Source: Ichthyophonus hoferi
Lineage: Eukaryota; Opisthokonta; Ichthyosporea; Ichthyophonida; Ichthyophonidae
NCBI GenBank assembly: GCA_002751075.1
Contig: NAOQ01000276.1
Span: 45,268-64,633, forward strand
Length of the DNA: 19,366 bases
Reading direction: 5' to 3'
Position 1 is the stretch's first letter; the number at the start of each line of letters is the position of its first letter. The notes under the pieces were generated by a model that was not told the DNA's origin, made no database searches, and saw only the letters and a list, made by a program, of their open reading frames with translations. Shown one piece after another: positions 1 to 19,366 of this stretch. The position numbers were made by a program, and so were the translations under genes.

Positions 1-194
<194 letters not shown>

Positions 195-287
195 TCGCAA
201 TATATTAATCATAATCCTAAGAACAATAACACTAACATTGCCACCTCCATATCAGAGCTATAGCCAGTACGCTACACCCTATACTGA

Positions 288-420
288 CTCCACCACGTAT
301 ACTATATGCTATATAATGTTAATATATACTAGTATTAATACTATATACTATAAGCTATAGACTATATACTATATAATAATACTAATACTATATATTATAT
401 ATTATATACATACAATTACT
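288..420. repeat. TATAC/TATTA-rich AT repeat
   Basis: A stretch made almost only of ACTATATA, ATACTA and TATTATA words, with many local palindromes. It begins about 15 bases past the donor of the second REP exon and is probably intronic. It is degenerate rather than a perfect array. Confidence 0.75.
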
Positions 421-435
421 ATATACCCTACCTAC

Positions 436-1281
436 CCTGTCAAGTTCACCTTGATGTGTTTTGGCCCATTCACTAATGAGATCTAGGTTAAATGTCCCCC
501 ACTGTAATGTGATAAATAACCAGTAAACAAACAGTAGAAAATGATAACACTTTTTTTTTGATTTTCTTTTTTGAAAAAAAAAGATTTGTATTGGTTTAAA
601 TAGCTTTCATATTTCAGAAAATATCTAGTAGTCTAATATATATAGGTACGTGTGGTACAGTAAGGAAAACATGAGTTCAGAGAGTCAGATCTTGACTAGG
701 TAATATGCGAATATATAATAACAGAATAAATGATAATAAAGAAAATCTCAATGATAAATTGAATGTTTCCACCTATAATTAGTGTATTACTGTAGTATGG
801 TGGAGTAACTCATCCCGTCTCATACCCAGGTATATTTTTTTCAGCATTGTCAACGCCAATTCCTATTTATCAACTCCCATTCATTCCCAATTCAGAAGAA
901 TAGCACTACACCAACATGCATACATACATATACACATACACACACATACATCCTAGCTATCTCCCTCCGTTACTACACACACTTATTATCTATCTACATA
1001 TATTCCCCACATCGCACTCTTCTTCCTTTCTTGTTTGTACGTAATAACTTTAGCTCTAATTACTTCAAAAGTACAAACTTCAAACCCGTTCATACCTCTC
1101 CAGCATAATACTCATTCCTATCTATGTGCAACACACGCTGTCCTATTCTGGAATAAGCAGCAGCAAGTATAGATTCAGGAAGGCCTGTGCCTAACACGAT
1201 AACATCATATTCCTCTTCCTGTGGTGGTGTGCTGATGAAGGACTTATTTTCTTGCCCATTAGAGACAGAAGTGTCAGCCAT
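436..1281 (-). CDS. CHM: Rab escort protein (REP/CHM family), N-terminal two coding exons, partial
   Basis: REP binds newly made Rab GTPases and presents them to Rab geranylgeranyltransferase; it belongs to the GDI/REP superfamily. Two minus-strand exons are visible. Exon 1 (1281 to 1096, 62 codons) starts at the first ATG of an open frame and ends at GAG|GTATGA. It carries a ~23-residue polar leader and then the dinucleotide-fold motif [11 protein letters not shown] (about residues 28-37), followed by AAAYSR and [13 protein letters not shown]. Exon 2 (501 to 436, 22 codons) follows ACATTACAG and reads [18 protein letters not shown] before a GTAGGT donor; both junctions are phase 0. The words GLPES and AAA.SR are typical of REP, where GDI usually has GLTEC, so I prefer REP over RabGDI. 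The remaining exons lie left of base 1. Exon 1 is clear; exon 2 rests on splice sites, phase and family fit. Confidence 0.86.
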
Positions 1282-1745
1282 ATTCAGAGTTGATACAGTA
1301 TTAGTTATGTAGATTTGGTAAAATAATTAGGTGATATTCTATCGGTTTACTAAGTAGAATATAAATTGTTTACAAAAATAGCCCGAGTTATTGACTAGAT
1401 CATATAAAAAAGCATTACAAATTCATAAATGCTTTCTTAATTAACACCAATCAATAGGTGCATTATTAGGTTGTTTTTTACTTAATAACTAAGTCTATTA
1501 AACAGTTGGCCGGTTCTAATTATTTTAAACCAATGATAACCCATGATATTTTAATTTCATTATTATGAATTAATGATGTAGTCAATATTTTTAATTGCCA
1601 GGAATCAGATATAAACTATAACAATGAATCTGCTGTCAAATATAACTACATTACCACATAATCAAAGTAAATATAATTATATGTTGGAACCAAAACGTCC
1701 CATCTTTTTTTGTTGTTATCGGCTATTCCGTTATGATACAAGTCC

Positions 1746-1880
1746 GAGCCATCCAAATAAGGACATGATAATAAAGATTATTGAGATAAGATCAGACAAT
1801 CCTAGTGGCTCTGTGATCTGTCATGAATTGTTTTAACCAATAACAATGTTTTATGATTGGTCCCATTTAGGTCATTGCGT
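1746..1880 (+). repeat. Dispersed repeat, copy A
   Basis: About 135 bp that recur, diverged, at 3105-3244 in the same orientation. Shared words in order include GAGCCATCCAAAT, GAGATAAGATCAGA, a TAGTGGCTCTGTGATCTG-like block, TGAATTGT, CCAATAA and ATTGGTCCCATTT. Flanking sequence on both sides is not shared, so the edges are fairly sharp. No open frame or known element family is recognised; a short interspersed element is likely. Confidence 0.8.
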
Positions 1881-1934
1881 ATATCACCTTAAGTTAAGAT
1901 CGGGTATGTACAAAAGGAAAGAATAGTAGAGGGG

Positions 1935-2096
1935 TTTTTCGATCGAAATGATAAATTTAAGTATCAAAATTAAAGGTTTCTCAATCAAAAGAAGAGCAAA
2001 TAAAGTGAAAAAATGTACGTCTTCTATTATCTTCTATTATAGTAAAAAACTATTAGTTTATTTTTATTATTAATATCTGTGATATGTAAGATAGTT
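1935..2096 (+). repeat. Left arm of a long inverted repeat
   Basis: The reverse complement of this segment aligns with 2461-2611. Matches in order are AACTATCTT, ACAGATA, an A/T-rich stretch ending in TTACTATAA, AAGACGTA, ATTTG.TTATTCTCCTTTTG-like, TTTAATTTTGAT, and GATCG near the outer edge. Identity is partial, with small indels. The layout resembles the terminal repeats of a foldback or other non-autonomous DNA transposon (inference). Confidence 0.68.
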
Positions 2097-2359
2097 CAGC
2101 GCCAGGATTAATCGCCATTCCAACCTTCAAGGCGCTATTCAGTCCTTGAATCTAAACCTGTTTTACGTATCTTCTTCCTAATTTATCTTTTTTGAATACA
2201 ATTGAAGATTTTTGTTTTGGTTTTGGAAGAATTTAGTTGTTAGGTCGGAATGTAAAACTGAGGTGGAGTTAAGGAGCATGACAAATTCAATTTTTTTGAA
2301 GATTACAGCTAGACACTGTGACTGTTTTTATAGGAAAATACTGGGATAAGTATAATATA

Positions 2360-2383
2360 TTTTTATATATATATATATATATA
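2360..2383. repeat. (TA)n dinucleotide run
   Basis: A nearly pure alternating TA run in the spacer of the inverted repeat. Such runs mutate readily in length and are not informative for function. Confidence 0.85.
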
Positions 2384-2460
2384 ATCGGAATGAAGAGACG
2401 ATTATGAAGTGATTTTTTTTTGTCATTCATTTCAATTTAATAGAATTATAATTTTTAAAA

Positions 2461-2611
2461 AACTATCTTTTATATTACAGATAACAACAACAAAAAAATA
2501 ACTTAATAATTTGTTACTATAAAAGACGTAAAAACATTTCGATTTGTTTATTCTCCTTTTGGTCCGGAAATATTTAATTTTGATTAGGCAAATGGAATTT
2601 TTGATCGGGAA
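2461..2611 (-). repeat. Right arm of a long inverted repeat
   Basis: Pairs with 1935-2096 in opposite orientation. The spacer (2097-2460) contains a (TA)n run and no open frame of note. Arms and spacer together span about 680 bp, which fits a non-autonomous foldback-type element. No clear target-site duplication could be fixed by eye because the outer edges are diverged. Confidence 0.68.
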
Positions 2612-3104
2612 GTTTTTCTTTTGACTACGAAGAAGTTTACTTTAATCGAAAGCTCCTATATATAGTAAGCCATTTCAGAATTTCAGATCGTATGTTTTAG
2701 GTCCAGATCATATATTGCTTAGGCATCTTACCTAAGACAAGTTCTACTGAATTGTTTAATAATAAAACTGAGTCTTAGCATATCAGTAGTCCATATATAA
2801 TGGGACATATTAAAATGTCCTTTAATTCGGTATTATTTCTTTCTCTAAACGAATATAGGCTACTTGAACGTTCGTGTCACTACTTACTATCCCCAACATT
2901 ATAGCGGAGAAAGCTTAGATAGTGTGGCAAGATACCGAAGTTCTAAGTAACAAGCACATCATGCAATGATAGGTCCAATATTAGCTAATTGATGACCACA
3001 ATTTTAAATTCTTAACCAGCTAAAGTAATTGGTAAATAACAATCTCAACCAGCTAAATTGATTTGTCGAAATATATGATACTTTAAATGAAGTCATTAGC
3101 TAAA

Positions 3105-3244
3105 GAGCCATCCAAATGAGACACAATCGTATTAAATTCTAGAGATAAGATCAGAGAATTCTACTGGGCCTTAGTGATCTTCTGTGAATTGTGTTAGCCA
3201 ATAATGATGTTCATTATTGGTCCCATTTGCAATGATGACATGCG
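3105..3244 (+). repeat. Dispersed repeat, copy B
   Basis: Second copy of the repeat at 1746-1880, same strand, about 1.36 kb away. It starts at GAGCCATCCAAAT and ends near GGTCCCATTTGC followed by a short GATGACATGCG segment. The two copies differ by many substitutions and a few small indels, which suggests old insertions rather than a recent duplication. Confidence 0.8.
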
Positions 3245-3459
3245 ACTAACACAAGATGTGTAATGTGAAATATGAATTATGTGAGAAAAGAAATTTACAA
3301 TAATAAATATAATAGAAATAGAAAAAGAAAAGAAAAAATAAATAAAAAGAAAATAAGAACAAAGCAATACATGAGTAATCATATTATTGTATAATAGGAT
3401 ATAATAACATTATATTATGATATGGATAAAGGGGAACTAAAGCAACCAATAAAGGGATC

Positions 3460-3860
3460 CCCCGGTTCTGCATTCCATACGCAAATATTACCGATACGGG
3501 CTAAAATACTAATCCATTCCTAACGCATAAAGTTACATTTATCATTTTTTAAATAATGTTGTAATATGTATTTTTATATATTGTATATATGATAGTGTGT
3601 GCAATAGTATTTTTGATAGTGTGTATATATAGTCGAACCCCGGTTTCACATACGCGTACAATACGATATCCGTTCCTAACATATGGAACTACATTTAGTA
3701 TCTGTTAAACAATGCCATAATATTTATTTTTATATATAGTATATACGATAGTGTGTATGGTAGTATTTTTGGTAGTGTATATATAGTCGAACCCCGGTTG
3801 CACATACGCGTACACTACGGTACGGGAGAACATCAATCCGTTGGTGACACGAAGTTTTTT
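3460..3860 (+). repeat. Tandem array of ~155-178 bp units, about 2.5 copies
   Basis: Units start at about 3460, 3638 and 3792, each with CCCCGGTT followed by a TACGC word, then a block with CCATTCCTAACGCATA or CCGTTCCTAACATATG, then ACATTTA, TTATTTTTATATAT and GATAGTGTGTAT. The third copy is partial. In copies two and three the unit edge reads AGTCGAACCCCGGTT. That resembles the AGTCGAACC.CGGTTA ends of pogo/Tigger-type Tc1-mariner elements, so a duplicated miniature transposon end is possible; this family link is a guess from a short motif. Confidence 0.72.
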
Positions 3861-4412
3861 ATTCATTATTATTTGAACTCTAGTTTCGGGGAGAATACCG
3901 ATGCGGGAAAAAATACAAATTTGTTCTTATTTGCTTTGCTTCGTATAACTATCAAATTACCAGTAGCCATCTCCTAAACAAAACTATTATAGAGATTGGA
4001 TAAGTATTTATAACAGTTACGTAGTAACCTATTACTGTTAGTGTGTAGAAATAGTTCTGAGCCCTTATTTGTCGTTATCAATTACTGACTTCGTTTGTCA
4101 TGAGCTTAGAAAAGGTCTACTTAACCCACCCTAAGCCTTCTGAGCAAATTAACACATTTTTTGCTGTAGTCATACCATTTATAGAAATAAATAAGGATAT
4201 TCATGTGGTATAATCTGTGGCCAAATCGTCTTATTCAAACCAAAACGCATCAATGTATCATATATGGTTATAATATCATACAATGAAATTTCCGTTTGTA
4301 GGAATCTCAGGCTGATAGATTAAAATCGCTAGTTATTCTTTTTTTACACTTAGTAATAAATAGCGGTAGTTTTTTATTATTATTTATTTATCTATTACTA
4401 AATAACTTAATT

Positions 4413-14611
<10,199 letters not shown>

Positions 14612-15823
14612 TTAAGGATAATTAATTAATGAGAGCAAAACTTTAATCATGTGTTGCGGGCTGGATGACATGCTATGATTATTTGTGAATAGGATTTTTT
14701 TTGTAAGGATTGATAGGTTTTTAAACGTTTTAACTAGTAATGACACTTTATGATTTTGTAGAGGACATGAATAAGTTTTAAATCCTTTAACTGGTTGGGT
14801 GCAAAGCGGCTGGCCCGCATATAATTGGTCAGCTGCCCACAACTTACTATCCATATTTGTTTATAGATTTGGTATTTTAATATTAAAAATTAACCAATAT
14901 AATTACAAGACTGTAAATAAACGAACCAAAAAGGTGGCGATAGTGAAATATTATGTGACCGACCGGGCCAATCAAAAAAATATATTATAAGTATCAATAC
15001 AGTTATAATTACTTGTATTTTAAGTAATGTTGTAGTTATAATTACTTGGTATATCATGCCTTTTTTACTTGTAAGATTAATAGCAGAATCACAGTTTAAT
15101 ATTTTACACATTGTTTTATTCTACATTGTAGAGTAAAAATACCTGTCAACTTATAACTTAAACACGTATATTCCTTTACTTCGCTTAATAGGACACTGTT
15201 CATTGGATGCAGATTCTGGATAGATACCATATTAAAAATACAGTAACAATTAACATCTAATGATTGATAGTTTATCATGGATAGGTGTTTATAGAATAAC
15301 TATAAATAAACTTATTGTATACCAATCAAATCTGATTAAAACATTACGCGCATAAAATATAGGAACGATACATAGAATGTTTATTGATTGGCGCACATTT
15401 TCCAGCGGCGAGAATGTAAGCTAGACTAACACAAAGCTAAACCAATCGATTCCATTTACACATAACAAAACGTAACACTATAAAAGGCGACATTACGTAA
15501 GACAGTGGCTTACAAGATTAGAATGAATAATTGAGAAGGCTTTTTAATTAGAGGGAGTGAGTGGGGATATGTTATGATTGGTCATGCCCGATCTGTATTA
15601 CCTCTTTCCAAAAGAACAGAAAGTCAATTATAATCAAACATTAAATAGTTTTAATATCCAATAGCCTTCATTCTTTACTTATTTTTTTCTATACATATCC
15701 AGGGTTTTCATTGGCGTGGCTGCCTCAGGGAGCTAATAATCACCTCTCTCTTTATCGCGTACCTATAATCTGTTATTCTACTGGCGCATTGGTGATATTG
15801 TATGCCAATCGGAAGTTATACAT
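14612..15823. other. Convergent 3'-3' intergenic region
   Basis: This separates the NSF stop (14609-14611) from the WD40 gene stop (complement 15824-15826), so it holds both 3' UTRs. A plus-strand AATAAA lies at 14916-14921, about 305 bases after the NSF stop, and is a plausible poly(A) signal. On the minus strand, ATTAAA (complement of 15650-15655) and AATAAA (complement of 15380-15385) are candidates for the other gene. In such AT-rich DNA these hexamers are weak evidence. Open frames here are short and lack family resemblance. Confidence 0.6.
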
Positions 15824-18800
15824 TCAACCACTCTTAGATCTAGATGATCTTGCTCCAATGGCATCGCCTGCTTCCTCGTTCTTGGTAGGCTCATACACAG
15901 TAATTACTCCATCTGAATTATCCAATCATGTTAATTTTAGTTGTGTAAATACCATACCCACCAATAACATATGATGGATAAACTAGTTAATCACACTTCA
16001 GTACATATCTAAATATAGAACCTAGTCTACTTTAAACCAATAGCTATTCCTTTTCCGTAAGTATATCCCAGAATCTTTAATTAATTGAAACATGTTAGGT
16101 ATACTTATCCAAGTATCATAGAACTAATGCACGTGACTAGACCATAAAGGTATAAATTAATTATAAACTAATACATTTATAGGTGCATTAATATTAATAT
16201 AGCATAGCACATGTACGCTTATCTACAAATACTTTTATTCCTGTATGTTCTACCTTTCCTTTTGTCTCTCCTATCCAATTGATTTACCCTTCCAGTTTTA
16301 ATTTTTTAATATCACCAATCATTATTACATCATATTATATATTATACATTCAAATGAAATAACTAGAAGTAGGGCTATTGGATAAAAAAAATTTTTAAAA
16401 AAAATAAAACTTAATAAATGTATTCAATCAACACTTACCAATTTTAAGCACATTATGCTCACGCCAATCATTAGCACAAGATAGGGATATTAAAAAGGAT
16501 ATAAAAAATTTAAAACAAGAATTAAGATTTAAAACTAAAATTAAACGTAAAAGTAAAATAAAAACAAAATACCCACCGTCACCGCACACAAGTATTTGAG
16601 GTCGCGCATGGTTGAACTGAATGTCACGAATCTCCCTCTCTATTGTAAAGGAGGATGAGGTAGAAAGAGAGAGACAGGGAGAGAGACAGGAAGAGGGAGA
16701 TGGAGAGGGAGAGGGAGAGGGAGAGGGAGAGGGACGCAGGGTGAGGGTGACTGGTCAAGGCTCATGTCCAATAGAAAATGCATATTATATTTATATAATC
16801 TATCCCCATACATCTCCATGGATCTTTCTTGACCATACCAATCACATTACCCAAGGTAGAGATTAATGACTGATGGCGACTAGCTATTGGCCAAATAAAA
16901 ATAATTCTTACAGATTATTTAGATTCATTGCCAAATTGGGGGGTAATCAATAATTAAACATTAATTAATTAATTAATAGTCCAGGGACAGTAACACAAGA
17001 TAATGACAGATAAATGGAGGGTAGAGGGATGGAGATATGACTGGATAAGATCATACCTAGGGAGTGGTCGGCCAGTACGGCCACCTTGTTACCATTGGCT
17101 AGATTCCAAATAAAGGCACTACCAGTCACAGTGGGGGCTACCACATAGATACCATTGGTTGCTAGGCGACATAGATAGGAATTAGAATGAAATCTGATTG
17201 GAAAAGAGGGTTAGTTAGTAAATCACTTACTGGTCAATATTACCTTAAGATGGTGACATGTGCACAGATTAATCCAATCATGTCATGATAAACATATTTC
17301 TAATGCAAATGGACCAACCGGTAAGCACACAAACAATCTCTTCGCCCAATCACAACTATCATATCTCCCTAAGAAAAGACAGATGAACCAATTATAGTTA
17401 ATCATTTCACTATACCTGCCTCCCAACCACATACACTTAATTAATACCCATCACAATATAAGATTAACTAATCAATCATAATAATGACCAAAATATGAAT
17501 ACATAGGTTAATTTGCCAATCAATCCCTATTCCATTTAGTTATAGAGCCAATCATATCCACTTACTCTAGATCAGTAAAATCTCTTACTTCCTCGAGTTT
17601 CCATTTACCCTTTTTATTGCTAGGGGCAGTTAATTGGTGGAGAATCACGCGGTTATCACGAGAAGCTACATGAAAGAACATGGATTAGTATACTATTGGT
17701 AGATGTTAGATTTATAATGGGTTTTTGATTGGGCATAAGATTATATATCAATATATTAACATAACTCACCTCTCATACATAGTAGTCAATATTAACCCAT
17801 ACACAACCCGAAATAGAATTTTAAACACAGTAAGCACCTATGCATCCACTCACCTTTAAAGCGACAGATAATAGTATCAACCAATGCCTAACTCCAATTA
17901 AAATTAAAAGCATTACCTACCAATGACCTACCTATATTCTCCACTGTCTCTTCCACTCCCCTGGTGAGAACATAGCACACGCCCTCTCTAGGAACTAGGC
18001 ATGGGCCTGAGACTACCTCAACACAGTCACAATAACTACTATATAAGGATCCGAATTCTTCTACCATCTGGTTGGGTGGTTGACGGGGGTTAGCGAGCAT
18101 GTAACCAATAGGATCTCTTTGTTAGCTTGTTTAAAACATTTCGTATATGAGTTTATGTAGATGTGAAGGCCTAGTAGATTAAAGAAATATAAAGAGATAT
18201 AAATGGATATTGGGACATGTCATTGATAATATTCCCTAATATTCCCTACTATCTTATAATATTCCCTAATATCTCATAACACTCTTTAGTATTGGCCAAT
18301 ATTTTATTAATATTTTATACCATTCTTTATACATATATATACAAATTAATGCATGAACCAATAGTAAGATAGCAAGGTTTATGATCGATAATTAAAGCAA
18401 CATTATGCCATTTTCTTTCATTGTGAAAACGAAGACATAGAAGATTAAACCACGGAATTACACAGAGCCATATTATACTACATAATAATACACGTATATG
18501 ACTGGTCCATTCTTATTAGTGGTATAACTCTGTGCGTACCATATAAGGTTATAATACCATATAAGGTTATACCATGTGAATCCCTTCCTTCCTCTGACCA
18601 TAATCCAATCCCTAACCTATAGACAACATAAAAGCGCTTAGGCCAATCAGCTGAGCTCCATAAAGCACGCCTCATATTGTGTATTGAATCAAATAATAAT
18701 TGTTTATACTAGTATTCCTTTGATATATATATATGTATATACTTATGATTCCATTTGATGTATATCATTCACTCAGGTAATATGCACACCAATAACACTC

Positions 18801-19179
18801 TATTCCCCCTCACTACCCGTCCGGATTGGTCAATTCCTTAATTACTACAATGCAGCCAATAATACCATTCAACCCGAGGTCACCACTTATAGTAATCCAA
18901 TTATAGTAATGCAAATCATACTATTATCTCTTCCTTTTTTTCTTTCTTTCTCTCTATCTTAAAACTCCTTCTTCACAAATCAACCATATGACATAGGCAT
19001 TATGACTGGTCACATATCACACCCTCTTATTACTTACATCCCCTGTCTCCATATCATATAGTCGTAAGGTGCGATCACATGCTCCTAGAAAATATTTATT
19101 ACCGCATTTGGGCAGAGGGGCCACGTGGAAGGCCATGCAGGTGACGTCATCATGCATGCGCTTATGGCCGGTACTACTT
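15824..19179 (-). CDS. WD40 beta-propeller protein, C-terminal seven exons, partial
   Basis: Exons in transcript order: 19179-19038, 18067-18017, 17887-17854, 17665-17566, 17193-17057, 16639-16577, 15912-15824. All introns are GT-AG, phases agree, and together they give 204 residues and a TGA. The 5' part is beyond the right edge, since the first exon here opens in mid-codon. Successive WD40 blades are visible: DDVTCMAFH to DRTLRLYD; CDCVEALVDTIICRFK to DNRVILHQL; FTDLEF to GSAFIWNL; and EIRDIQFNHARPQILVCGD to DGVITVYEP, followed by a polar tail ending RSKSG. WD40 propellers act as protein-binding scaffolds; I cannot assign a subfamily or partner. The 51-nt and 34-nt exons are the least certain. 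The 51-nt exon is chosen because its GTAGTC donor gives a blade of normal spacing, although the open frame runs on past it. Intron 18068-19037 (970 nt) could hide another small exon of length divisible by three. Confidence 0.82.
16650..16740. repeat. (GGGAGA)n / (TCTCCC)n array next to a WD40-gene acceptor
   Basis: A purine array on the plus strand, GAGAGG and GGGAGA units, equals a TCTCCC/TCTC pyrimidine array on the coding (minus) strand. The array ends about 10 bases upstream of the 3' splice site at 16640-16641 of the penultimate exon. Its plus-strand open frame (Gly-Glu and Arg-Glu rich) is a shadow. Confidence 0.92.
18226..18292. repeat. AATATTCCCTA short tandem repeat
   Basis: Three copies of TAATATTCCCTA and related ATCTCATAACA and ATCTTATAA words, arranged as an imperfect tandem repeat inside the long WD40-gene intron (18068-19037). 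Confidence 0.75.
18537..18572. repeat. Tandem duplication of an 18-bp ACCATATAAGGTTATAAT unit
   Basis: Two adjacent copies of ACCATATAAGGTTATA, the second changing only at its end, within the long intron of the WD40 gene. No link to the splice sites is apparent. Confidence 0.85.
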
Positions 19180-19366
19180 CTATTGGTTGGTATAAATAGA
19201 TGGGTAAGGATTGAGTAGGATAAATAAACATAGTTATATATGCCCATAACCGGAAATAATATAACAAGAAATACTAAAAATTAACGTTTAATTGGTCAAA
19301 GGTAGATAGATATAAATGTAATAAACTATAATACCCCAATCATAACACATTTTAAAAAATCACTGA

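Larger units (their letters stand above)
1282..4412. other. Divergent intergenic region with repeats, no gene seen
   Basis: This interval separates the REP start codon (minus) from the NSF start codon (plus), so it must hold both promoters. I found no convincing coding exon on either strand; the few open frames here are short, low-complexity or inside repeats. Identifiable contents are listed separately: a direct repeat pair, a long inverted repeat, a (TA)n run, and a tandem array. No TATA box or initiator can be singled out against such AT-rich sequence. An untranslated first exon for either gene could be hidden here. Confidence 0.7.

Noticed and set aside
1624-1836. 70-codon plus-strand open frame
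   Set aside because: Its second half lies in dispersed repeat copy A; no family resemblance and no sign of codon constraint.
3194-3382. 62-codon minus-strand hydrophobic open frame
   Set aside because: Phe/Ile/Ser-rich because of A-rich plus-strand sequence; partly inside dispersed repeat copy B; no conserved motif.
3632-3650. TCGAACCCCGG, whose complement looks like a tRNA T-arm/B-box (GGTTCGA)
   Set aside because: No cloverleaf, A-box or acceptor stem surrounds it, and it recurs as the edge of a tandem repeat.
1282-4412. LTR retroelement or virus-like element in the intergenic repeats
   Set aside because: No gag, pol, integrase or capsid-like reading frame and no matching long terminal repeats; the repeats are short and noncoding.
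15711-15974. 87-codon plus-strand open frame
   Set aside because: It overlaps antisense the last WD40 exon, whose minus-strand reading has a matching splice phase, a WD40 blade ending and a stop codon.
16621-16866. 81-codon plus-strand open frame with Gly-Glu repeats
   Set aside because: A shadow of the GGGAGA array and of the antisense penultimate WD40 exon.
17888-18100. Reading the whole 70-codon minus-strand open frame as one WD40 exon
   Set aside because: It ends in the TAG of an acceptor and breaks the blade spacing; using the GTAGTC donor at 18016 gives a normal blade. Kept only as a possible alternative isoform.
18610-18675. Possible extra WD40-gene exon on the minus strand
   Set aside because: The flanking exons already join in phase 0 into a continuous blade; the candidate has no WD40 resemblance and its donor is weak.

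Overview
This is a nuclear, AT-rich, intron-bearing eukaryotic sequence. Three protein-coding genes can be supported. All have short exons separated by GT-AG introns of about 130-1,020 nt, and the noncoding DNA is full of simple repeats. I see no bacterial-type operons, rRNA, tRNA, CRISPR array, or viral or LTR element. The encoded proteins are conserved eukaryotic trafficking factors. The NSF protein looks at least as close to protist and plant NSF as to animal NSF, but I cannot fix the lineage from sequence alone.

Layout. (1) 436-1281, minus strand: the first two coding exons of a Rab escort protein (REP/CHM-like); the rest lies beyond the left edge. (2) 1282-4412: about 3.1 kb between two divergent genes, with no convincing coding signal. 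It holds a direct pair of ~135-bp repeats, a large inverted repeat with ~155-bp arms, and a tandem array whose units start with an AGTCGAACCCCGG-like motif. (3) 4413-14611, plus strand: a complete 20-exon gene for NSF, the AAA+ SNARE-disassembly ATPase. The exons join without any frame conflict into 813 codons (N domain, D1, D2). (4) 14612-15823: a convergent 3'-3' intergenic stretch. (5) 15824-19179, minus strand: seven 3' exons of a WD40 beta-propeller protein whose 5' part is off the right edge.

Biology. REP presents Rab GTPases for geranylgeranylation, and NSF recycles SNARE complexes after membrane fusion, so the divergent pair serves the same vesicle-traffic machinery. Whether the adjacency means anything is unknown. 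The WD40 protein is not assigned to a subfamily.

Main unusual signals: a strong excess of the pentamer CCAAT/ATTGG, most marked right of 15 kb; three introns in two genes whose pyrimidine tract next to the 3' splice site is itself a microsatellite; complementary ACAAT- and ATTGT-type arrays flanking two NSF exons; an Asp-Asn pair in the NSF D2 Walker B; and an intron in the WD40 gene that is open in frame up to its final TAG. No wholly new gene system was found; the genes themselves are ordinary eukaryotic housekeeping genes.
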